Source: a virus
Reading direction: 5' to 3' (one strand)
Length of the DNA stretch: 20,043 nucleotides
Virus record (IMG/VR): IMGVR_UViG_3300006802_005914
Location: 1 to 20,043 of that record
Shown: positions 4,784-10,698 of the stretch, piece after piece
Layout of the letters: each line of letters starts with the position of its first letter
How positions within the stretch are numbered: position 1 is the first letter of the stretch
The notes under the pieces: generated by a model
What the model saw: the letters and a program-made list of their open reading frames with translations, nothing else
What the model was told of the DNA's origin: nothing
Database searches by the model: none
Translations under genes and position numbers: made by a program

Positions 4784-6146
4784 TTGCGGATCAAGCGATG
4801 CTCTTGCAATGAACGATGACGGGTGGACTCATTGCTTCTCTTGTGAGGCACGTAGACCGCCTACAACAGACGTTAACGGCGTTAACCATGACGAGGTACT
4901 AATGCACGCAACAACACACGACAGCAAGCCTGTGCTTGCATGGGACAATCAGAGTTTATACAAGACGATTATCAGTCGAGGTATCAGCAGTGAGACAGCG
5001 AAAGCTTACAAGTGTATGCATGACTCACTTGACTCCACGACTGGATTCGCATACACAGATGACAAGGGCAATGTCATAGCTGAGAAGGTACGCTCTGCTG
5101 ATAAGAAGTTCTTTGTTAATGGCAACTGGAAAGACGCACAGCTATATGGTCAGCATCTCTTCAGCAAGGGCGGTAAGTACGTCACCATTGTCGAGGGTGA
5201 GTTCGATGCGATGGCGGCATACCAGATGCTTGGGTCTAAGTATCCGGTTGTTTCTATCCGCAATGGTGCAAGCTCTGCCGCCAAAGATATACGCAAGCAC
5301 TATGAATGGATCGATTCCTTTGACAACGTGGTTATCTGCTTTGACGCAGACGAGCCGGGACAGAAGGCGGCATCACAGGTTGCTGAGATGTTCGGAGCTA
5401 AAGCAAAAGTGTATCGACATCTTGATGGCATGAAAGATGCGTGCGACTACCTGTGCAACAAAAAGATGAAGGAGTTTACTGACAAGTGGTGGTCAGCAGA
5501 ACAGCATGTCCCTGATGGTATTGTTGTCGGTAGTAGTCTATACGATGATGTGATGAAGCCGTTAGCTCCTGCTGACTGTGACTACCCATTTCAAGGGTTA
5601 ACGGCGTTAACCTATGGCATCCGTAAAGGCGAGCTTGTAACTATTACTGCAGGCTCTGGGCTAGGTAAGTCTCAGTTTGTTCGTGAGATTGTCTGGCATA
5701 TACTGAACAAGACGGATGACAGTCTAGGCTTGATGTTCTTAGAGGAATCTGTGCGTAAGACAGGTTTATCTTTGATGTCTCTTGCGGCTAACCAACCGTT
5801 ACATTTACCTGATACAACAGCAACCGTGGAGGAGAAGCGTGAAGCATTTGATAAAACTCTCGGTACTGACCGTGTTTATCTCTTTGATCATTTCGGTAGT
5901 ACTAGCGTCGATAACATTGTCAATCGTGTCCGATATCTTGCCAGAGGTTTGGGGTGTAGTTATATTTTTCTGGATCATATTAGCATCGTGGTATCTGCTC
6001 AAGCCAGTGGAGACGAACGAAAAGCTATAGACGAAATCATGACGCGACTGCGTATGCTTGTCCAAGAGACTGGTGTAGCTCTGATTGTGGTGTCACATCT
6101 CAAGCGTCCTGATACCAAAGGACACGAGGAAGGTGCGGCTACATGA
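4749..6146 (+). CDS. T7 gp4-like primase-helicase, ended by an in-frame TGA
   Basis: The TTG start at 4749 has AAGGAG 7 nt upstream; an ATG lies five codons later. Domains in order: zinc knuckle C10/C13-C29/C32; TOPRIM primase core with E149 (VEGEFDA) and FDADEPG (198-204); helicase Walker A (GSGLGKS, 302-308); the LEES glutamate (E332); Walker B LDH (408-410); HLKRP (450-454). The enzyme makes RNA primers and unwinds DNA at the fork. The frame stops at TGA 6144-6146 right after HEEGAAT, but the missing last motif continues in the same frame to 6362. Read through, the protein would be 537 residues, close to T7 gp4 (566). Without it the arginine finger is lost. VNGVN (42-46) and LTALT (284-288) are encoded by palindrome copies. 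Confidence 0.9.
   Translation: MPFVKMHLPCNDCGSSDALAMNDDGWTHCFSCEARRPPTTDVNGVNHDEVLMHATTHDSKPVLAWDNQSLYKTIISRGISSETAKAYKCMHDSLDSTTGFAYTDDKGNVIAEKVRSADKKFFVNGNWKDAQLYGQHLFSKGGKYVTIVEGEFDAMAAYQMLGSKYPVVSIRNGASSAAKDIRKHYEWIDSFDNVVICFDADEPGQKAASQVAEMFGAKAKVYRHLDGMKDACDYLCNKKMKEFTDKWWSAEQHVPDGIVVGSSLYDDVMKPLAPADCDYPFQGLTALTYGIRKGELVTITAGSGLGKSQFVREIVWHILNKTDDSLGLMFLEESVRKTGLSLMSLAANQPLHLPDTTATVEEKREAFDKTLGTDRVYLFDHFGSTSVDNIVNRVRYLARGLGCSYIFLDHISIVVSAQASGDERKAIDEIMTRLRMLVQETGVALIVVSHLKRPDTKGHEEGAAT
4871..4887. repeat. Dispersed palindrome, copy 6 (inside the primase domain)
   Basis: CGTTAACGGCGTTAACC, with a perfect 15-bp core. It is read in frame as V-N-G-V-N (residues 42-46) in the linker just after the zinc knuckle. 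Confidence 0.9.
5596..5612. repeat. Dispersed palindrome, copy 7 (inside the helicase domain)
   Basis: GGTTAACGGCGTTAACC. It is read in a different frame from the other intragenic copies, as L-T-A-L-T (residues 284-288), in the conserved segment leading into the helicase Walker A motif. Confidence 0.9.
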
Positions 6147-6362
6147 CTGGCACAGCTACGTGGCTCTGGTGCTATAGCTCAGTTATCTGACATGGTGATT
6201 GGTCTTGAGCGTAACGGTCAGGCAGAGGATGAGACGGAGAGGAACACCACAAAGGTTCGTGTACTAAAGAATAGATTCAGCGGTACGACAGGGCCATGTT
6301 GTAGTTTGTTATATTCAAAACATACAGGAAGAATGGTAGAGGTTGAAGAAGAGGAGTTGTAA
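6147..6362 (+). CDS. C-terminal continuation of the primase-helicase after the TGA
   Basis: 71 codons in the same frame as the upstream gene, starting LAQLRGSGAIAQLSD and including GLERN. These match the T7 gp4 motif with DLRGSGALRQLSD and ALERN; the arginine of LERN would be residue 488, equivalent to the T7 arginine finger R522. It ends in an acidic tail (EVEEEEL), and its TAA overlaps the ATG of the DNA polymerase (TAATG), as expected for the true gene end. No good ribosome site or start in this frame precedes the motif; the first ATG is at 6192, inside it. It is either produced by readthrough, or a remnant of a nonsense mutation or sequence error. Confidence 0.8.
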   Translation: MAQLRGSGAIAQLSDMVIGLERNGQAEDETERNTTKVRVLKNRFSGTTGPCCSLLYSKHTGRMVEVEEEEL

Positions 6363-8008
6363 TGCGCATAGGTAATAAGAAAGTACTGGTCTTAGATATT
6401 GAGACCAACCTAGCGCACGATACAATATGGTGCTGTGTGGTTAACTACGAGGATCATACTACTGTGTACACTACACCACAGTATTTACAGTATTACATTG
6501 ATGATGCTGACATCGTAGTAGGCCACAACATCATAGGGTTTGACGGGCCAGTGTTGTCACGGCTTTGGGGAGTAACGATTCCCCTCTCTAAAGTTCGTGA
6601 CACATTGGTGATGTCAAGGTTATGGAATCCACAACTGGAGGGTGGGCATAGCCTGCGTGCATGGGGTGAAAGACTTGGTGATTACAAAGATGAGTTCACT
6701 GACTTTGACGGCGGCTTGACAGATGAGATGATTAATTATTGTCGTCAAGATGTACATGTCACTGGATTACTCTTTCACAAACTTCAACTAGAGTTGCGTG
6801 AGTATGGTAAAAGTGTTGAGCTTGAGCACAAGATTGCTCTGATTATGAAGAGGCAAGAGGACAATGGATTTAAACTTAATGTACCGGAAGCTGTCTTGCT
6901 ACTGGCTCAACTTAAAGATCGCATGTCTTTTATTACTGACCAGATGCAAACTGTATTCCCTCCTATTGTGGAAGAACGTTGGTCAGAGAAAACAGGCAAG
7001 AGACTCAAGGACAAGGTTACCGTATTCAATGTGGGGTCAAGGCAACAGATCGCAGAAAGGTTGCAGAGCATTGGTGTTAAGTTTACTAAGACGACTGAGA
7101 AAGGCAGTATCATAGTTGACGAGACCACACTCAAGTCTATTGACAAACCAGAAGCACAACTGATTGCTGAGTATCTAATGATACAGAAACGTGTAGGGTT
7201 GATTGAGTCATGGCTTGATAGTGTCAAGGATGATGAGCGCGTACACGGCAGAGTGATTACCAACGGTGCTGTGACTGGACGTATGACACATCAGAAACCA
7301 AACATGGGACAGATCCCTAGTGTCAACAGTGAGTATGGTGACGACTGTCGTAAGTTGTGGACTGTTGAGGAAGGTAATGTTCTCGTTGGTACTGATCTGT
7401 CTGGTATCGAACTACGTTGTCTATCGCATTATATGCAAGACGCAGAATGGCAAGAGGAATTATTGAATGGAGATATCCATCAGAAGAACGCAGATGCCGC
7501 AGGCATTACGAGACCGCAGGCTAAGACTCTCATCTATGCAACCCTTTACGGTGCAGGACCCGCAAAGATTGGTAGTATTGTCGGGGGAGGTGCGCGTGAA
7601 GGGCAAGAGGTGTTGTCGCGCTTTTATGCTAACACCCCTGCGCTATCAAGACTTATGGAAAAAGTTAAGAAAGTGGCGAGCAAAGGGTACGTGTCTGGGT
7701 TGGATGGTAGAAGGATCATTGTTAGATCTGAGCATGCCGCACTCAACAGCCTCCTTCAAGGTTGCGGGGCTATCATTGCAAAGCAGTGGTGTATTGAAGC
7801 GCACAAAAGATTTAAAAGATTTCGATTACCTGTGCAACAGGTTGCATTTGTACATGATGAAATTCAAATTGAAACAAAGGAGAAGTATGGCGAACAGGTT
7901 GCGTCAATCATGGTTGACTCCGCAAGAACAGCAGGGATTACCTTGGGCTTTCGATGCCCAGTAGACGCAGAGAGTAAGATTGGATGTAATTGGTATGATA
8001 CACACTGA
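6362..8008 (+). CDS. Family A DNA polymerase (T7 gp5-like)
   Basis: 548 residues. The 3'-5' exonuclease part has DIET (D12/E14), HNIIGFD (D61) and YCRQDV (D130), so proofreading looks intact. The polymerase part has motif A TDLSGIELR (D345), motif B with RPQAKTLIYATLYG and motif C HDE (498-500). T7 gp5 is 704 residues. The difference includes the thioredoxin-binding loop: where T7 has its insert, this protein has only the short stretch SEKTGKRLKDKVTVFNVGS. Processivity must therefore come from another source than thioredoxin in the T7 manner. The start overlaps the stop of the primase-helicase continuation (TAATG). Confidence 0.96.
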   Translation: MRIGNKKVLVLDIETNLAHDTIWCCVVNYEDHTTVYTTPQYLQYYIDDADIVVGHNIIGFDGPVLSRLWGVTIPLSKVRDTLVMSRLWNPQLEGGHSLRAWGERLGDYKDEFTDFDGGLTDEMINYCRQDVHVTGLLFHKLQLELREYGKSVELEHKIALIMKRQEDNGFKLNVPEAVLLLAQLKDRMSFITDQMQTVFPPIVEERWSEKTGKRLKDKVTVFNVGSRQQIAERLQSIGVKFTKTTEKGSIIVDETTLKSIDKPEAQLIAEYLMIQKRVGLIESWLDSVKDDERVHGRVITNGAVTGRMTHQKPNMGQIPSVNSEYGDDCRKLWTVEEGNVLVGTDLSGIELRCLSHYMQDAEWQEELLNGDIHQKNADAAGITRPQAKTLIYATLYGAGPAKIGSIVGGGAREGQEVLSRFYANTPALSRLMEKVKKVASKGYVSGLDGRRIIVRSEHAALNSLLQGCGAIIAKQWCIEAHKRFKRFRLPVQQVAFVHDEIQIETKEKYGEQVASIMVDSARTAGITLGFRCPVDAESKIGCNWYDTH

Positions 8009-8027
8009 TACATATTAGTGCTATAAT
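7999..8027 (+). promoter_or_regulatory. Sigma-70 promoter with extended -10
   Basis: TACACA (7999-8004), 17 bp, TATAAT (8022-8027) preceded by TGC (8019-8021). It overlaps the end of the polymerase gene and would start transcription near 8034, about 66 nt before the ssDNA-binding protein gene. The leader contains the palindrome GAATATTC and an ACTCA/TGAGT pair that brackets the AGGAG ribosome site. Confidence 0.6.
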
Positions 8028-8099
8028 ATAGAATATTCATAGAGACTATACCTTCTGTCCCTATGTCTAAGAAATGACTCACCTATAGGAGAATGAGTA

Positions 8100-8513
8100 A
8101 TGAGTGGAGTATTTAAACTTTCTAATGTCGAGTTGTATTGGCCTCATCTTTATGAGCGCAACAAGTTGTCAGGTAAGTTTCAAGTAGATCTGTGTAATTT
8201 ATCACCAGAACACATTGAAGCCATTGAGCAGTCAGGTGTTTCTATTAAGTCTAATGACGAGAAGAAACCAGAGCAAGGCTTCTTTGTCACATGTAAATCA
8301 TCTAAGTATGAGATCAAACCGTATGACAAAAGCGGTGATGTGATAGGGCCAGAGGTTCTCGTGGGCAACGGCTCTCGCGCAGATGTTATGGTTAAGCCAT
8401 ACTCTTGGACGAATCCTACAGGCATGAAAGGTATGTCTCTTGGGATTGTCAAGCTTGTGGTTACTGATCTTCACGAGTATGTTCCAGAAGCTGAGGAAGA
8501 AGAGACCTTGTGA
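8100..8513 (+). CDS. ssDNA-binding protein (T7 gp2.5-like role)
   Basis: 137 residues, starting MSGVFKLSNVELYWPHLYE; AGGAG lies 8 nt upstream. The beta-rich body with conserved N-terminal strands (F-K-L-S-N-V-E-L-Y-W-P) and the strongly acidic C-terminal tail (PEAEEEETL) are typical of phage ssDNA-binding proteins that coat single strands and contact polymerase and helicase through the tail. Its place between polymerase and exonuclease supports this. T7 gp2.5 ends in phenylalanine; this tail ends in leucine. The GTGA overlap with the next gene indicates coupling. Confidence 0.8.
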   Translation: MSGVFKLSNVELYWPHLYERNKLSGKFQVDLCNLSPEHIEAIEQSGVSIKSNDEKKPEQGFFVTCKSSKYEIKPYDKSGDVIGPEVLVGNGSRADVMVKPYSWTNPTGMKGMSLGIVKLVVTDLHEYVPEAEEEETL

Positions 8514-9265
8514 TTGCATTAGTGGATGGTGATATCCTTTGCTATCGTATTGGGTTTGCAACAAATGAGGAGTCTGAAGATGTGGCTATCAGGACGATGG
8601 CCTCCTTCATGGAAGATCTGGTTATGTTTCGAGTCGATGTTTCTTCATGGACTACATACCTTACTGGTAAGACCAACTTCCGACATGACGTTGCAGTCAC
8701 TGCTCCGTACAAAGGTAACCGCAAAGCAGAAAAACCAAAACATCTTTCTCTGTTGCGTGATTACCTTTATTATTCTTGGAATGGAATCACCTCCACTGAT
8801 TGTGAAGCAGACGATGAGATTGCAATAGCCGCTACTGAACTAGGCGACGAATCAATTATTGTATCTCTTGATAAAGACTTTGATCAAGTGCAAGGATGGC
8901 ACTACAACTTTGTTAAGGATGAGCAGTACTACATTACACAAGAGGAGGGTATACTTAACTTTTACTGTCAGTTCTTGACAGGTGACAGGATTGATAACAT
9001 TATCGGTGTGAAAGGAATCGGACCAGTTAAAGCAAAGAAGTTGCTTAGTGATAAATCAGAACGTGAGATGTTTGACATTTGCGTTGAGCAACTAGGCAGT
9101 AAAGAAAGAGCAATTGAGAATGGAATCTTATTGCATCTACAACGTAAACGCGGAGAGATATGGGAACCTCCCTATGAAAACACAGAGTGCAAAAGCAAAG
9201 GGAAGGAAACTACAGCAGTGGACAGCACAACAAATACTGCAAACCTATCCGCATCTGGAGAGTGA
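8510..9265 (+). CDS. 5'-3' exonuclease / flap nuclease (T7 gp6-like)
   Basis: 251 residues from a GTG that overlaps the preceding stop (GTGA). Metal-binding and DNA-binding motifs in order: DGD (6-8), YKGNRK (67-72), EADD (99-102), DKDFDQV (121-127), GDRIDNI (158-164) and the helix-hairpin-helix GVKGIGPVKA (166-175). The family removes RNA primers and degrades host DNA in T7. The last 30 residues are serine/threonine-rich and of low complexity, and coincide with the 92-nt overlap with the next gene, so they may be a by-product of that overlap. Confidence 0.92.
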   Translation: MIALVDGDILCYRIGFATNEESEDVAIRTMASFMEDLVMFRVDVSSWTTYLTGKTNFRHDVAVTAPYKGNRKAEKPKHLSLLRDYLYYSWNGITSTDCEADDEIAIAATELGDESIIVSLDKDFDQVQGWHYNFVKDEQYYITQEEGILNFYCQFLTGDRIDNIIGVKGIGPVKAKKLLSDKSEREMFDICVEQLGSKERAIENGILLHLQRKRGEIWEPPYENTECKSKGKETTAVDSTTNTANLSASGE

Positions 9266-9557
9266 TGATGTTAGATCAACAAGCATGGGCGTTAGTGGTA
9301 GCGATGTTCAGCTTAGTCCTTTGGCTTACAAGTCTTTCGCGTATGATGTCGAATGCAAGTCGCTTGCGCGAGTTGGAGTCTATCGTTATGTTGACCAGTG
9401 CAACAATCGAAGCGATGCACAACCACTTGTCATCGTTAAAGAGAATAGACGGAGACCACTCGCAGTCGTAGACGCAGAACATTTCTTTGAACTATTGGCA
9501 ATGGTTAACGCCGTTAACCACAATGGAGAAACTAATGAAACATATGGTGATACCTGA
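9174..9557 (+). CDS. PD-(D/E)XK-type nuclease, possible junction endonuclease
   Basis: 127 residues, starting MKTQSAKAKGRKLQQW. The start is chosen because this basic N-terminal block is conserved in a phage nuclease family I recognise. Motifs: DDVRSTSMGVSGSDVQLS, then an ECK triad (YDVECKSL), then YRYVDQCNNR, giving D...ExK metal-binding geometry. The role is probably a structure-specific or junction endonuclease taking the place of T7 gp3; this rests on motifs and context. It overlaps the exonuclease gene by 92 nt. The C-terminal VNAVN (111-115) comes from a palindrome copy, after which the tail looks non-conserved and overlaps the next gene. Confidence 0.75.
   Translation: MKTQSAKAKGRKLQQWTAQQILQTYPHLESDDVRSTSMGVSGSDVQLSPLAYKSFAYDVECKSLARVGVYRYVDQCNNRSDAQPLVIVKENRRRPLAVVDAEHFFELLAMVNAVNHNGETNETYGDT
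9503..9519. repeat. Dispersed palindrome, copy 8 (gene end, before a ribosome site)
   Basis: GGTTAACGCCGTTAACC. It lies in the last codons of the nuclease gene (V-N-A-V-N) and about 16 bp before the ATG of the phosphoesterase, directly upstream of its TGGAG ribosome site. Confidence 0.9.
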
Positions 9558-10296
9558 TACGCAAGTCAAGCCGGGAAATCCGACAGATCATTTGCGTTGG
9601 GCAGGACAATATGCCGTCGAGAAAAAGCCAGATGTAATTGTACATATTGGCGATCACTTTGATATGCCTTCTTTATCTACTTATGATGTGGGTAAGAAGT
9701 CATTTGAAGGTAGGCGTTACATTAATGATATCAACGCAGGCATTGAAGCGATGCGTGTATTCTTAGAACCAATTGAGAAGGAACGTAAAAGACTACACCG
9801 TAATAGACACAAGCAATGGAACCCTCGTATGGTGTTTACACTAGGCAATCATGAGTATCGTATTGCTAGAGCAATTAATGCTGATCCAAAGCTTGAAGGG
9901 CTAATGTCGTTTGATGATTTATATTTGACAGAGATGGGATGGGAAGTGTATGATTTCTTGCAACCTGTTGTCATTGATGGTGTATGCTACAGTCATTACT
10001 TTGTTAGTGGTGTGATGGGTAGACCAGTCAGTTCATCTAATGCGCTGATCAACAAGCAACACATGAGTTGTGTAATGGGACACGTGCAAGATCGCTCAAT
10101 CTCTTACGCTAGACGTGCAGATGGTAAACGTATTACTGGTTTGTTTGCAGGTATCTATTATCAACATGATGAAGAGTATCTGAACCCACAGACTAATGGA
10201 TCTTGGTCTGGTATTTGGATGCTACATGAAGTACAAGATGGGACATTCGATGAGATGCCTGTGTCTATCAACTACTTGAGAGAACGTTATGCCTGA
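9535..10296 (+). CDS. Calcineurin-like metallophosphoesterase
   Basis: 253 residues, starting MKHMVIPDTQVKPG. Metal ligands in order: D8 and Q10 (PDTQ), GDHFD (39-43), GNHE (104-107), SH (153-154) and GH (182-183). This is the two-metal phosphoesterase pattern; similar genes occur in marine podoviruses beside nucleotide genes. The substrate (nucleotides, cyclic nucleotides or phosphoprotein) cannot be read from sequence. Start at 9535 by spacing from TGGAG; ATG at 9523 is an alternative. It overlaps DUF3310 by 8 nt. Confidence 0.88.
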   Translation: MKHMVIPDTQVKPGNPTDHLRWAGQYAVEKKPDVIVHIGDHFDMPSLSTYDVGKKSFEGRRYINDINAGIEAMRVFLEPIEKERKRLHRNRHKQWNPRMVFTLGNHEYRIARAINADPKLEGLMSFDDLYLTEMGWEVYDFLQPVVIDGVCYSHYFVSGVMGRPVSSSNALINKQHMSCVMGHVQDRSISYARRADGKRITGLFAGIYYQHDEEYLNPQTNGSWSGIWMLHEVQDGTFDEMPVSINYLRERYA

Positions 10297-10516
10297 CCTA
10301 CACGAGATCGCACGCAACCATCAAATTGGGGGTACTCACTATCAAAAAGCTATTCAGCCTTGGGACTATATGGAGGTAGTCCTAACTGAAGAACAGTTTA
10401 AAGGATACCTAATTGGTAATGTAATCAAATACATATCAAGATTTCAAGACAAAGGTGGCAAGATTGATTTAGAAAAATGTTCACACTACCTTGACAAGTT
10501 AAAAGAAGTGTGGTAA
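10289..10516 (+). CDS. DUF3310 protein
   Basis: 75 residues. The pattern GGTHYQKAIQPWDYMEV, then LIGNVIKYISRF, then DLEKCSHYLDKL is the full DUF3310 signature, found in many phages and often annotated as a nucleotide-kinase-like or regulatory protein. The function is not established. It lies among nucleotide-metabolism genes and overlaps the phosphoesterase by 8 nt. Confidence 0.88.
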   Translation: MPDLHEIARNHQIGGTHYQKAIQPWDYMEVVLTEEQFKGYLIGNVIKYISRFQDKGGKIDLEKCSHYLDKLKEVW

Positions 10517-10521
10517 AATAG

Positions 10522-10698
10522 ATGCTTACCCTTTCAGAAATTAAAGATAAATTAAAACACCTTGATGAAGTAACTCTAATGGAAGTGTTAGAGATTACTT
10601 CAGATGATTTGGTAGAACGTTTTGTTGACCGAATTGAACAACAACAAGATGCACTGGAGATAGATTTAGATGAGTCAACACCTTGGGATAACGATTGA
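10522..10698 (+). CDS. Small acidic helical protein before NrdA
   Basis: 58 residues, starting MLTLSEIKDKLKHLDEV and ending acidic (DESTPWDND). The LxEIKDKLKHLDEVTLMEVLE pattern reads as two amphipathic helices and resembles a small conserved phage family that I recall next to replication genes; the function is unknown. It begins 5 nt after the DUF3310 stop and overlaps the start of the ribonucleotide reductase gene by 29 nt. Without it there would be a 150-nt gap. Confidence 0.7.
   Translation: MLTLSEIKDKLKHLDEVTLMEVLEITSDDLVERFVDRIEQQQDALEIDLDESTPWDND

Noticed and set aside
6144-6146. TGA read as tryptophan by an altered genetic code.
   Set aside because: Many other genes here end in TGA at sensible overlaps (for example 2208-2210, 3606-3608, 8511-8513), so TGA is a normal stop in this genome.
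6440-6445. Single GTTAAC hexamers (also at 12227 and 15460).
   Set aside because: They lack the second hexamer 3 bp away and look like ordinary coding sequence, so they are not counted as copies of the palindrome.
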